A DNA stretch of 64,000 bases, taken from positions 381,303-445,302 of the forward strand of contig JAPKHC010000001.1 of the NCBI GenBank assembly GCA_026647215.1, given 5' to 3'. The position numbers and the translations under genes are program-made. Positions within the stretch are counted from its first letter, which is position 1; each line of letters starts with the position of its first letter. This document shows positions 48,801-56,456 of the stretch, piece after piece. This DNA comes from F1-120-MAGs118 sp013360535 (GTDB lineage Bacteria; Planctomycetota; UBA1135; GCA-002686595). Below the pieces are notes generated by a model. The model made no database searches. It was not told the origin of the DNA and was given only the letters and a program-made list of their open reading frames with translations.

Positions 48801-49288
48801 TTGAGCGCGTACAGGCTCGCGACCGCCTTGCGCGTCTGCGCGACCTCCTGGATCAGGTAGCGCGCGAGCACCGGCAGCGTGCCGCCCATCATCACCGCCG
48901 GCGCCATCACGACCACGAGCGCCAGCACGAGGCGCAGCACGAGCTTGAGGCCCGGTTGCTCGAACGTCGCGGCCGCCATGCTCTCGTACAACGCGCCCGC
49001 GCCCTTGGTGAGGAACGGCAGGACGAGGCAATACAGGCCGATCAGCACCTCGAGCGCCACGTAGACCTTGAGCGGCCGCTCGCGCTTGTCCGAGCGCCGC
49101 CCGAACCACACGGCGCCGATGGCGAGGCCGCCCATGAACACCGCCAGCACCACCGCGTGGGCCTTGGCCGTGCTGCCCGTGAGGTTGGCGAGCAGCTTGG
49201 CCCACACGACCTCGTGCATGAGGCCGGCGAGGCCGGAGAGGAAGAGCGCGAGGAGCACGAGTCCTCGCTGGCGCGATTGCGTGGCCAT
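45824..49288 (-). CDS. Membrane-transporter/spermidine-synthase-like/TPR fusion protein
   Basis: 1154-aa three-part protein. Residues ~1-480 hold many membrane helices, beginning LVLLALFLSGLAGLMHEVVW, the opening typical of membrane-bound spermidine-synthase-like proteins. Residues ~580-820 are a SAM-dependent aminopropyltransferase-type domain with VMVIGHGSGVTTGAIS (~612) and LIVSQPSNPWIAGIGSLFT, where spermidine synthase has the catalytic Asp; here the motif region is SQPSNPW, seen in many uncharacterised homologues. The C-terminal ~250 residues are TPR repeats, ending in a Pro/Gln-rich tail. Polyamine synthesis is therefore not certain. ATG 49288 was chosen because the first helix starts just after it. 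Confidence 0.82.
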   Translation of the reverse strand: MATQSRQRGLVLLALFLSGLAGLMHEVVWAKLLANLTGSTAKAHAVVLAVFMGGLAIGAVWFGRRSDKRERPLKVYVALEVLIGLYCLVLPFLTKGAGALYESMAAATFEQPGLKLVLRLVLALVVVMAPAVMMGGTLPVLARYLIQEVAQTRKAVASLYALNNIGAVLGSGAAGFYLLPELGIWSALGVASTMNFVAAGLVWLADSRMQFVAAEESKPTATLEGPQYTAGQFRATLWALALSGFAAMGYEIVFLRLIGLGFGSSNNSFTVMLMCFITGIGIGSWIVSLVNVKRPLWWLAASQVAVLVSLIAITPLMERLPYVISSLRTELLVFANPEDQIPSGQVPWGYELFLAGQAGYCFLMLLLPTICIGFGFPLVSQIQARSAANIGGTVGNTYAWNTIGNVLGVIVTSLVLMPLGGVDGSFHFNLVLNGVAILLLLGAATDASAFARGLAGLSATAAAALYAMYGFVAHPIEGVQPMDAAATSGRTQPIWARTLRQSEGHLRLRKGPPAEADELMLARHPASSFDWWKKKHLQDPSPKAAGWDEFYLDEDADASVMGVRRERLAAIYINSKGDASTGPLDMITFLLSGHIPMFFLPGQVTEAAKRNVMVIGHGSGVTTGAISIYDEVERIDVVEISKAVLDADKLFTHANHQVLSNPKTHIYLDDARTFLRTVPRKYDLIVSQPSNPWIAGIGSLFTIDFFEDCRDRLTDDGIMMVWFHHYEQSNETIQLITRTIHQVFPHVECFLTVESDTIGLASMKPLPVDFQRMEALFDRPEIRGDLARVGVYNLAGLLAYHGVNARHFAAAVGEGPINTDDHQRLEYLGARNMFLGRNADLLEKDAGFDPLPEGGTDWLFDRYTHWRNEQKEPLHVDEMRPTLASVENILTREHRLAIELRQRVQSVTDQGTPSKPSRGLRVPIEQMGFSESFNWSQFVKAAEGPEAALPFLQHAVALEPKNSGASVTLAQAYDQLGRGEECVNTLLKLMEAGTTRTDAKLVLARLAIKAQQIDQARQLLEQLVEYEDNGDALMLLGEIVGQKGNYAQAKEYFRRTILRDWKLRQWQASMNYTQILRMEAEGLPLGDTAGRTKLLKEALSEIRYALYHNPGQNDLLQQEANLQMQLAVLAGTPGPQPQAPAGTPPGQTPVPAGK

Positions 49289-49417
49289 CGTGGGGGCGGT
49301 GGGCGGCTTGGGGAGGGACGGGTCGGTCGAAACGAAAGGCCGTGCGAGGCTACCAAGTCGCCGCACAGCGGTGGAGCGCGAGCGGCGAGCCAGATGCTCT
49401 CACGGCTCCGCTCGTGC

Positions 49418-49423
49418 TAAATT
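49418..49423 (+). promoter_or_regulatory. -10 box TAAATT for queF
   Basis: TAAATT followed by GCCCCGCC, 8 bases before the queF ATG at 49432. Confidence 0.45.
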
Positions 49424-49431
49424 GCCCCGCC

Positions 49432-49782
49432 ATGTCGACCTCCGCGACGAAGCAACTCGACACTTTTTCCAACCCGGCCCCGCAGCGCGACTACGAGATC
49501 CGCTTCGAATGCCCGGAATTCACGTGCCTGTGCCCCAAGACCGGCCAGCCTGACTTCGCCACGATCCGCATCCGCTACGTGCCCGACCAGCTGTGCGTCG
49601 AGCTCAAGAGCCTCAAGCTCTACCTGTGGAGCTTCCGCAACGACGGCGCCTTCCACGAGGCCGTCACCAACCGGATCCTCGACGACCTCGTGCGCGCCAC
49701 CCAGCCGCGCAAGATGACCGTCGTCGGCGACTTCTACGTGCGCGGCGGCATCACGACCGTCGTCGAGGCGAGCTACCCCTGA
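49432..49782 (+). CDS. queF: NADPH-dependent 7-cyano-7-deazaguanine reductase
   Basis: 116-aa short-type QueF that reduces preQ0 to preQ1 in queuosine biosynthesis. Active-site features are complete: the thioimide-forming Cys and Asp in TCLCPKTGQPDFA, the NADPH-binding LKSLKLYLWSFRN, and the His-Glu pair in GAFHEAV; it ends with VRGGITTVVEASYP as in Bacillus QueF. No queC, queD, queE or tgt gene is nearby, so the rest of the pathway must lie elsewhere. Start ATG 49432 follows the promoter by 8 bases. Its stop lies 3 bases from the convergent esterase gene. Confidence 0.95.
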   Translation: MSTSATKQLDTFSNPAPQRDYEIRFECPEFTCLCPKTGQPDFATIRIRYVPDQLCVELKSLKLYLWSFRNDGAFHEAVTNRILDDLVRATQPRKMTVVGDFYVRGGITTVVEASYP

Positions 49783-49785
49783 ACG

Positions 49786-50802
49786 TCAGCGGGCATGCAG
49801 CGCACGCGCGAGGCGCGGGAAGAGCAGGTTGTAGCGTTCGGAGAGGCCGCGGTGGCCGCCGTCGTGCTCTTCGTGCGTGAAACCGACGCCGAGGGAGCGC
49901 AACTTCGTGGTCAGCTTGCGCAGGCCCCACTGCAGGTGGAACTCGTCGCGCAGGCCGCACTCGAGGTGCAGGAATTCGAGCGAACGCAGGGCGTCGGCGT
50001 TGCGCTCGCAGGCGAACAGCGGGTCGTGCTCGAGCCAGCGCGCCCAGACGTCGGCACGGCGCGTGCCGTCGCGCAGGTCCATCGGCAGGTCGAAACCGAG
50101 CGGCGAAGCTGGGTTGGGCGAGTAGCAGCTCGCCATCGCGAGTACGTTGAGCACCGCGTGGCGGTCGCCGTCGAGTGAGGGCTTGCGCGCGAAGTCCTCG
50201 AGGAACCGCGCCGGATCGCCGCCGAAGGGCACGAGGCCACGCAGGCAGGCGTACAGCTCGGGCCCGAAACAGGCTTCGAAGTCGCAATCGCCCGAGAGCG
50301 ACGCGGCGATCGGGAACGTGCGCGGGTGGCGCATCGCGAGCGTGAGCGCGCCGAAGCCGCCCGAGGACTTGCCGACGACGGCGCGGCGGCCGGGGCGCGT
50401 CGGGAAACGCTCGTCGACGAGCTGCACGAGCTCTTCCGCGACGTACGTGCCGAAGTCCCCGTTCCAGGCGCTGTCGACGTACTGGCTGCCGCCGAGTTTC
50501 GTCCACGCGTCCGGCATCACGACGATCACGGGCGCGCACTCGCCGCGTGAGATGCGTTCGTCGAGCTGAGCGATCACGCCGCGACGCCACGGATGCGCCT
50601 CGAGGAAGTCCTCCGGCCGACCCGTGTAGCTCGCGAGCAGGAACACGACCGGCAGGCGCTCGCCCGCGGCTCCCGGCGGCAAGTACACCGGCAGCGTGCG
50701 CACGTGCGGCTCGCCCGCGGGATTGCCGCGCAGGACGTCGCTCTCGACGGCGTGCAGCTCGACGCGGCCGGAGAACGCGAAGGATCCGTAGGCAGGGACC
50801 AT
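49786..50802 (-). CDS. Esterase D/enterochelin-esterase-like hydrolase
   Basis: 338-aa alpha/beta hydrolase of the putative esterase (EstD/Fes-like) family. The nucleophile elbow is VVGKSSGGFGAL (Ser in GxSxG-like GKSSG) and the C-terminal HEEHDGGHRGLSER contains the probable catalytic His; MPDAWTKLGGSQYVDS is the usual surface segment. No signal peptide, so cytoplasmic. It starts 4 bases after the stop of add and is surely on the same mRNA. The substrate is unknown; a nucleoside or ester-linked metabolite is possible from the context, but not shown. Confidence 0.85.
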   Translation of the reverse strand: MVPAYGSFAFSGRVELHAVESDVLRGNPAGEPHVRTLPVYLPPGAAGERLPVVFLLASYTGRPEDFLEAHPWRRGVIAQLDERISRGECAPVIVVMPDAWTKLGGSQYVDSAWNGDFGTYVAEELVQLVDERFPTRPGRRAVVGKSSGGFGALTLAMRHPRTFPIAASLSGDCDFEACFGPELYACLRGLVPFGGDPARFLEDFARKPSLDGDRHAVLNVLAMASCYSPNPASPLGFDLPMDLRDGTRRADVWARWLEHDPLFACERNADALRSLEFLHLECGLRDEFHLQWGLRKLTTKLRSLGVGFTHEEHDGGHRGLSERYNLLFPRLARALHAR

Positions 50803-50806
50803 CCCG

Positions 50807-51925
50807 TCAGAGCGACAGCCCGAGCTCGTCGCGCAGCTTCGCGTACCCCGGCTTGACGCGCTCGAAGATGATCTTGACGCGCTCGTCGTAGTGCAGGAAC
50901 GCGCTCTTCATGCCGTTGATCGTGATCTTCTCGAGGTCGGAGAGCGTGCAGCCGAACTGCTCGACGGCGATCGCGTACTCGTCGGTCATCGTCGTGCGGC
51001 TCATCAGCCGGTTGTCGGTGTTGAGCGTCACGCGGAAACCGCGGTCCATGTAGAAGCGGAACGGATGTTCGGCCATCGAGGGCGTCGCGCCGGTGTGCAC
51101 GTTGCTCGACAGGCAAACCTCGATCGGGATGCGGTGGTCGAGCACGTACTGCGCGAGCGCGCCGACCTTGATGACCTTGCCTTGGTAGATGACGATGTCC
51201 TCGATCAGCCGCGTCCCGTGGCCGATGCGGTGCGCGCCGCAGTACTGCAGCGCCTGCCAGATGCTCTCGGGGCCAAAACTCTCGCCGGCGTGGATCGTGA
51301 TCGAGAAGTTGGCGCGCTTGACGTGCTCGAAGGCGCGCAGGTGTTCCTTGGCAGGGTGCCCCGCCTCTTCGCCGGCGAGGTCGAAGCCGACGCAGCCCTG
51401 GTCGCGGAAGCTGACGGCGAGCTCCGCGAGCTTGAAGGAGAGATCCGGCGCCTGGTTGCGCATCGCGCACACGATCAGGCCCGTGTTCACGCCGAAGTCG
51501 TTCTGGCCGCGCTGCAGGCCCTTGAGCACGGCGCGCATCACGCCGTCGAGCCCCAGCCCGCCGTCGGTGTGGAAGTGAGGAGCGAAGCGGACTTCGGCGT
51601 ACACGACGCCGTCGAGCGCCATGTCCTCGCAGAACTCGTAGGCGACACGCTCGAGCGCCTCGGCCGACTGCATCACCGCGATCGTGTGGCGGAAGCCCTC
51701 GAGGTACAGGGGCAGCGAGCCACGCGCGGCGCCCGCATGGAACCACTCGGCGAGCGGCGCCTCCTCGTGGAATGGCAGGCCGTCGTAACCGATCGCGCGG
51801 GCGAGCTCGAGCACCGTGCGCGGGCGCAGGCCGCCGTCGAGGTGCTCGTGCAAGAGCACCTTCGGCACGCGCTGGATCACGGAACGGTCGGGTCGGAAGC
51901 TCGCAGCACTCTTCTTCGTGGACAT
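50807..51925 (-). CDS. add: Adenosine deaminase
   Basis: 372-aa zinc hydrolase that deaminates adenosine and deoxyadenosine to inosine forms in purine salvage. Zinc and catalytic residues are in place: the HEHLDGGLRPRT opening, the HAGESFGPES motif with His and Glu, the HRIGHGTRL His, and the NTDNRLMS Asp near the C-terminus. The start ATG 51925 lies 6 bases after a TAGATT promoter box. It is first gene of an operon with the esterase downstream and divergent from gltX. Confidence 0.93.
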   Translation of the reverse strand: MSTKKSAASFRPDRSVIQRVPKVLLHEHLDGGLRPRTVLELARAIGYDGLPFHEEAPLAEWFHAGAARGSLPLYLEGFRHTIAVMQSAEALERVAYEFCEDMALDGVVYAEVRFAPHFHTDGGLGLDGVMRAVLKGLQRGQNDFGVNTGLIVCAMRNQAPDLSFKLAELAVSFRDQGCVGFDLAGEEAGHPAKEHLRAFEHVKRANFSITIHAGESFGPESIWQALQYCGAHRIGHGTRLIEDIVIYQGKVIKVGALAQYVLDHRIPIEVCLSSNVHTGATPSMAEHPFRFYMDRGFRVTLNTDNRLMSRTTMTDEYAIAVEQFGCTLSDLEKITINGMKSAFLHYDERVKIIFERVKPGYAKLRDELGLSL

Positions 51926-51931
51926 GTCCGG

Positions 51932-51937
51932 AATCTA
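51932..51937 (-). promoter_or_regulatory. -10 box TAGATT for add
   Basis: Minus-strand TAGATT followed by CCGGAC, 6 bases before the add ATG. Confidence 0.45.
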
Positions 51938-51987
51938 GGGAGGAAGCGCGCGCTTTTCCTGCCCAAACCTGCGCAGACGGCGCAGCG

Positions 51988-52017
51988 TTGGACCCCGGGA
52001 GCGCGCGCGCCTATCCT
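51988..52017 (+). promoter_or_regulatory. Promoter for gltX: TTGGAC-18-TATCCT
   Basis: TTGGAC (51988-51993), 18-base spacer and TATCCT (52012-52017) followed by CTTGCGCCCCC, 48 bases before the GTG start. Confidence 0.55.
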
Positions 52018-52065
52018 CTTGCGCCCCCAAGCTCCCGCCTGGGGCGTTCGAAAGAGGATCTCCGC

Positions 52066-53544
52066 GTGTCCAAGCCGCCCCGCGTCCGTTTTGCTCCCAG
52101 CCCGACCGGCAAGCTCCACATCGGTGGCGCCCGCACGGCGCTCTTCAACTGGGCCTACGCGCGCCGCCACGGCGGCCAGTTCCTCCTGCGCATCGAGGAC
52201 ACCGATCCCGAGCGTTCGACGAAGGAGTTCGAGCGCGCGATCCTCGAAGGCCTGCACTGGCTCGGCATCCAGTGGGACGAAGGTCCGGACATCGGCGGCC
52301 CTTGCGGCCCGTACCGGCAATCGGAGAAGTACCCGCAGTACCGCGAGGTCGCGCAGCGCCTGCTCGCGTCCGGTCACGCCTACCACTGCTTCTGCTCGAC
52401 CGAGCGCCTCGACCAGCTGCGCGCCGAGCAGGAGGGGCGCAAGGAGCGGCAGGTCTACGACCGCCTGTGCGCCAAGCTCGACCCGGCCGAGTCCGCGCGC
52501 CGCGTCGCCTCGGGCGAAAAGGCGGTGGTCCGCTTTCACGTGCCGCCGGGCGAGACGGTCTGCATCGACCACATCCGCGGCGACGTGCGCTTCTCCCACG
52601 ACGAAGTCGACGACTGGGTGATGGTGCGCTCCGACGGCAGCCCGACCTACAACTTCTGCGTCGTGTGCGATGACGTCGACATGGGCATCACGCACGTGTT
52701 CCGCGGTGAGGAGCACCTCGTCAACACGCCCAAGCAGGTGCTGCTGTACCAGGCGCTCGGGCAACCGATGCCGGAGTTCGGCCACCTGCCGCTGATGCTC
52801 GGAACCGATGGCAAGAAGCTCTCCAAGCGCACGGGCGACACCGCGCTGCAGGACTACCGCGACAAGGGCTACCCGCGCGAGGCGGTGGTCAACTTCCTGT
52901 GCCTGCAGGGCTGGGCGCTCGACGGCACGAGCGTGCTGTTCTCCGTCGACCAGCTCGTGCAGCACTTCGACATCAAGGACGTGCAGAAGGCCGGCGCGAT
53001 CTTCGATCCCGAGAAGTTCCGCTGGATGGCGGGCGAGTACCTGCGCAAGGAGCCGCTCGCGACGCTCGCGGCGCACTGCACGCCGTTTGTGGTCGAGGCC
53101 GAGCTCGCGACGGCCGAGCAACTCTCCGAGAACGCGAAGTGGTTCGAGGAAGTCGTCAAGACCGAACAACCGCGCATCAACATCTACAGCGAGCTGCCCG
53201 CGCGCATCGCGTACCTCTTCCAGCCCGACGACGCTGTCGAGACCAACGACGCCGCGCTCGCGGCGGTGCGCAAGCACGCCAACGCGGCGCAGACGTTGCG
53301 CGACTACCGCGAATGGCTCGCACCGAAGGTCGCCGGTGGCATCGATGCCGCGGCGCTGCGCGACACGTCGAAGGCCTGGGCGGCCGAGAAGGGGCTCAAG
53401 CTCCCGGCCTTCTTCCAGCCCGTGCGGTTCGCCCTGAGCGGCGAGGTGCACGGCGCGGACCTGTTCGACGTGATGGCGTTGCTCGGCGCCGAGAGCGTCC
53501 TGCGGCGGCTCGAGGCCGCTGCGAACCGGCTGGCGGAGGCGTAA
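52066..53544 (+). CDS. gltX: Glutamyl-tRNA synthetase
   Basis: 492-aa class I aminoacyl-tRNA synthetase for tRNA-Glu (or tRNA-Gln where the indirect pathway is used). The HIGH-type motif is APSPTGKLHIGGARTAL at the very N-terminus and the KMSKS-type motif is DGKKLSKR at about residue 250. The C-terminal anticodon-binding helical domain is complete to LAEA. Start GTG 52066 was chosen because AAAGAGGA sits at the right distance and the HIGH motif must be near the N-terminus; a longer frame from 51772 overlaps the add promoter region and is Arg-rich. No second gltX or gln-specific gene is visible here. Confidence 0.95.
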   Translation: MSKPPRVRFAPSPTGKLHIGGARTALFNWAYARRHGGQFLLRIEDTDPERSTKEFERAILEGLHWLGIQWDEGPDIGGPCGPYRQSEKYPQYREVAQRLLASGHAYHCFCSTERLDQLRAEQEGRKERQVYDRLCAKLDPAESARRVASGEKAVVRFHVPPGETVCIDHIRGDVRFSHDEVDDWVMVRSDGSPTYNFCVVCDDVDMGITHVFRGEEHLVNTPKQVLLYQALGQPMPEFGHLPLMLGTDGKKLSKRTGDTALQDYRDKGYPREAVVNFLCLQGWALDGTSVLFSVDQLVQHFDIKDVQKAGAIFDPEKFRWMAGEYLRKEPLATLAAHCTPFVVEAELATAEQLSENAKWFEEVVKTEQPRINIYSELPARIAYLFQPDDAVETNDAALAAVRKHANAAQTLRDYREWLAPKVAGGIDAAALRDTSKAWAAEKGLKLPAFFQPVRFALSGEVHGADLFDVMALLGAESVLRRLEAAANRLAEA

Positions 53545-53615
53545 GGCCCTCCCGGGGCTGGAACGCCGCTTCGGGGCGCCTCAAGGAGCGGGGGGATCGC
53601 GCCGAAAGCGACGGC

Positions 53616-54416
53616 GTGTCCTCCTCTGAAGCGAACCCCGATGTTTCCGCCTGCGAGTCCCTGCAGGCCCGCTGGCTCACGGCCGGGATCTCCGGCCACG
53701 GGCTCGAGCTCGACGCGCGCGCGCGAGCGCATGTGGCCGAGTGCGAGGCGTGCCGCGGCGACTACCGCGCCGCGCTCGAGGTGGCGGCGCGCATCGGCCG
53801 CGAGCGGCGGCTCGCTCGCGAGGAACGCGAGCGCCACGCGCGCCGGCGCGAACGCCTGCGGCTGGCGCGCGATGCCCGGGCGCGCTTTCCGATGGGCATG
53901 GTGCTCCGCACCGTGTTCGTTCCGGCGCTCCTGATCTTCTTCCTCGGTCGCAACCTTCCGGCGGAGGTCGAGGCGCATGCGCGCGCGATCTCCGGCACGT
54001 ACGCGCTCGGGCCTCGCACGCTCGGACCGGACGCTCCCGCGCAGCCCGTGCGCCGCGGCGACTGGATCGTCACCGACTCGCGTTCGGAAGTGGACCTCGC
54101 GCGCGGCAAGGTCGCGCGCGCCACGGTCGAGCCGGATTCGCGCGTGTGCGTCGAGGATCGCCAGCTCGACCGGCTGCTCTTCGGCGGTGGCTCGCTGCGC
54201 GTCGAGGGCACGCTGACCGTCACGACCTCGCGGGGGGTCGTCGAGCTGCTCGCCGCGAAGGCCCGCATCCGTTCGCGTGGACGCGGCGTCAGCGTTGAGC
54301 TGGAGAGCGGCACCGCGCGTCTCGTCGATGCGCTCTCGACGCGCGAGCTCGCGCCCGGTGCCGTGGGCTGGCTGGGCGACGGCCCCCCTGCGAACGACTC
54401 CACGTCGGGGCTATAG
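53616..54416 (+). CDS. FecR-like membrane protein with N-terminal zinc-finger-like motif
   Basis: 266-aa protein with an N-terminal HVAECEACRG motif (HxxxCxxC, as in ZAS anti-sigma factors), one membrane helix (MVLRTVFVPALLIFFLG, ~90-106) and a periplasmic FecR-like beta-domain (DSRSEVDLARGKVARATVEP, GSLRVEGTLTVTTSRGVVEL). This combination suggests an anti-sigma factor or a signal transducer, but no sigma factor gene is adjacent; the closest is at 34644. Start GTG 53616 is plausible but weakly supported, since no good ribosome site is visible. Its 3' end contains the promoter of the next gene. Confidence 0.7.
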   Translation: MSSSEANPDVSACESLQARWLTAGISGHGLELDARARAHVAECEACRGDYRAALEVAARIGRERRLAREERERHARRRERLRLARDARARFPMGMVLRTVFVPALLIFFLGRNLPAEVEAHARAISGTYALGPRTLGPDAPAQPVRRGDWIVTDSRSEVDLARGKVARATVEPDSRVCVEDRQLDRLLFGGGSLRVEGTLTVTTSRGVVELLAAKARIRSRGRGVSVELESGTARLVDALSTRELAPGAVGWLGDGPPANDSTSGL

Positions 54417-54417
54417 T
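54388..54417 (+). promoter_or_regulatory. Promoter CTGCGA-18-TATAGT inside the FecR-like gene's end
   Basis: CTGCGA (54388-54393), 18-base spacer and TATAGT (54412-54417, overlapping the preceding stop) followed by CCCGCGCCC, 27 bases before the GTG at 54445. Confidence 0.4.
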
Positions 54418-54444
54418 CCCGCGCCCGCCGCCGGCGGGAACGCC

Positions 54445-55347
54445 GTGGAAACCCGCTCGATTCCGCCCGCTCCGGCACCCTCGGCCGGCGCTCTCCGTCA
54501 GGCTCCGCGCCGCCATTCGCTCGTGCGCCGCGCGAGCGTGCGGCTCGCCGAAGGACTGGCGGTCGCGCTCGGCGGCCGCGCCTACTACCGACGCCGGCAC
54601 CTCGCCCCTCCGGGGCTGCAGGTGCGGCACGAGCGCGTCGAACACGCCGAACTGCCTCCGGGACTCGACGGTTTCCGCGTCGTGCAGCTCTCCGACGTGC
54701 ACGCGGGGCCGTTCGTGCGCGAGGGCGATCTCGCGCGAGTCGTCGAGCTCTCCAACTCGCTCGCGCCCGACCTGTGCGTCTTCACCGGCGACCTGATCAC
54801 GCACGCGCCGGAGGAGGCCGAGCTGGTGCTCGCCGACCTCGGTCGCCTGCGCGCGCGCCACGGAGTGTTCGGCGTCTTCGGCAACCACGACTATCGGGGA
54901 CGGCGCGAGGCCGAGATCGCGCGCCGCCTTGGCGAGCGCGGAATGCGGTTCCTGCGCAACGAGCACGTGCGCCTCGAGGTGGCGGGGGGCGCGCTCGCGG
55001 TGGTCGGCATCGAGGATCTCGAGGAGGCACGCCAGATCGATCTGGCGCGCGCGCGGGAGGGGCTTCGCCGTCAGGATTTCGAGCTCGTGCTGTGCCACAA
55101 CCCGCGCGGTGCGCTCGTCTGCGCCCGACCGCGCTGCCTCGCCGTGCTCTCCGGCCACACGCACGGAACGCAGCTCGACTTGCCGTGGTTCCGGCGGGCC
55201 GGGCCCGCGCATCCGGGGCTGCGCGTCGAGCTCGGCGACACGGTGGCGATCACGAGCCGCGGACTGGGCTCGATCGGCCTGCCTCTGCGCATCGGCGCCC
55301 CGACCGAACTGGTCGTGCTCGAGTTCGCGCGCGGAGGTCGAGCGTGA
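54445..55347 (+). CDS. Metallophosphoesterase (YaeI-like)
   Basis: 300-aa binuclear-metal phosphoesterase. All family motifs are visible: VVQLSDVHAGPF (DxH), FTGDLITHA (GD), FGNHDYRG (GNHD), LCHNPRGA and SGHTHGTQ (GHxH). The N-terminal ~50 residues contain a basic, weakly hydrophobic stretch (LVRRASVRLAEGLAVALGG) rather than a clear signal. YaeI-like enzymes act on phospholipid or lipid A precursors; the substrate here is unknown. Start GTG 54445 follows GGCGGGAA. Its stop overlaps the next gene by four bases (GTGA), showing tight coupling. Confidence 0.88.
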   Translation: METRSIPPAPAPSAGALRQAPRRHSLVRRASVRLAEGLAVALGGRAYYRRRHLAPPGLQVRHERVEHAELPPGLDGFRVVQLSDVHAGPFVREGDLARVVELSNSLAPDLCVFTGDLITHAPEEAELVLADLGRLRARHGVFGVFGNHDYRGRREAEIARRLGERGMRFLRNEHVRLEVAGGALAVVGIEDLEEARQIDLARAREGLRRQDFELVLCHNPRGALVCARPRCLAVLSGHTHGTQLDLPWFRRAGPAHPGLRVELGDTVAITSRGLGSIGLPLRIGAPTELVVLEFARGGRA

Positions 55348-56234
55348 ACCAGGGCTCCTTGTGCCTGCGCAACGGAGTGCTGTACGTCGCTCGCCACGAG
55401 CAGACCGCGCACGTGCGCCCCTACGACTTCGATGGGCGCGCGCTCGGGCCGGGGTTCTCGTTCCGCGGGCCCGTGGGTGAGCCCTGCGGGCTGGGTGGCA
55501 TCGAGGTCGATTCCGACCATCAGGTGTGGATCGCCGACTCGCTCGCCGGACAGGTGCGCGCGTTCACGCTGTTCGGGCGCGAGTCGCTCACGCTGCGCGG
55601 CCGCGAGGGCGCACGCGACGACGCGCGGGGATCGTTCGTGCAGGCCTGCGACGTCGCGCTGCACGAGACCGACGACGAGCGGCTCGTGCTGGTGGCGAGC
55701 GGTGGCTGGCGGCGCCACGCGCTGCAGCTCCTGCGACCCGACGGCACTCTCGTCGAGTCGTTGCGACCGGAGGGCAGTCCGCTCAAGCGTTTCCACGGCC
55801 TGACGCGAGTGGCGCACGCGGGACGCTGGACCTTCGCGTGCGAAGCGGGTGCCTCGCGCGTGCAGGTCTTCCGCGACTTCGACTTCCACTTCGCGTTCCG
55901 GCTCTCGCCGCGGACAGGCGTCGTGCTCGAGCCCGTGGCGATCGCGCCGCTCGCCGACGGCCGTTGTGTCGTGGCCGTCGGAGGCGCCGAGAGCGCGCTC
56001 CTGCTCGTCGACGCGGCCGGACGGATCCAGCGAGTACTCGCACCCCACGGCACGGGCCACGGAGAGGTCGAGCATCCCGGGGACGTCGCGGTGGAGGATC
56101 TGGGCGGCGGTTCCGCGCCTCGGATCGCCGTCATCGACCGCGACGCGGAGCGCGTGCAGGTGTTCACGCTCGAGGGGCGCTGCCACGGCGAGCTCGAGGC
56201 CCTGCCCGGAAGTGCCATCGGCGATCTCGAGTGA
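55344..56234 (+). CDS. Beta-propeller (NHL-like) protein of unknown function
   Basis: 296 aa, cytoplasmic or exported without a clear signal. Repeated strands such as GIEVDSDHQVWIADSLAGQVRAF and DVAVEDLGGGSAPRIAVIDRD indicate a propeller of the NHL/SMP-30 type; no catalytic residues are evident. It starts with GTG 55344, overlapping the metallophosphoesterase stop (GTGA), so the two are translationally coupled and probably act together, for example as enzyme and regulator or scaffold. The stop at 56234 is followed directly by non-coding sequence. Confidence 0.72.
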   Translation: MNQGSLCLRNGVLYVARHEQTAHVRPYDFDGRALGPGFSFRGPVGEPCGLGGIEVDSDHQVWIADSLAGQVRAFTLFGRESLTLRGREGARDDARGSFVQACDVALHETDDERLVLVASGGWRRHALQLLRPDGTLVESLRPEGSPLKRFHGLTRVAHAGRWTFACEAGASRVQVFRDFDFHFAFRLSPRTGVVLEPVAIAPLADGRCVVAVGGAESALLLVDAAGRIQRVLAPHGTGHGEVEHPGDVAVEDLGGGSAPRIAVIDRDAERVQVFTLEGRCHGELEALPGSAIGDLE

Positions 56235-56418
56235 GTGTCCCGCGAGCGGCGGACCCGCTCACGAACACGCGCGAAGCGGAAATTCCGTCCGATCCGGCGG
56301 CCTGCGCTCGAGAGTGAATTCTCCGGCCCGAGTTCCTTTCCGCCCCGAACGCGGCTTGAAGAATCCCTCTCGGATGGCTCAGGAACCGAGCGGTCCCGCA
56401 TTCGGCCCCTCGATGGGC

Positions 56419-56424
56419 TAGAAT
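56419..56424 (+). promoter_or_regulatory. -10 box TAGAAT for the secreted hydrolase
   Basis: TAGAAT followed by TTTCGGGCCCCC. It lies inside the longest possible reading frame, 32 bases before TTG 56457, and is the main argument for that later start. Confidence 0.45.
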
Positions 56425-56456
56425 TTTCGGGCCCCCGCTTCCCTTCGAATCGCACC

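Noticed and set aside
45914..49420. Plus-strand frame of 1168 codons opposite the membrane fusion gene
   Set aside because: Composed of repeated Glu/Arg/His/Leu antisense sequence without any domain, while the minus strand has clear membrane, SAM-binding and TPR parts.
56235..56456. Upstream extension of the secreted hydrolase from GTG 56235
   Set aside because: Codons here are Arg/Ser-rich and unlike local genes, a TAGAAT promoter box lies inside, and a signal peptide starts only after TTG 56457.
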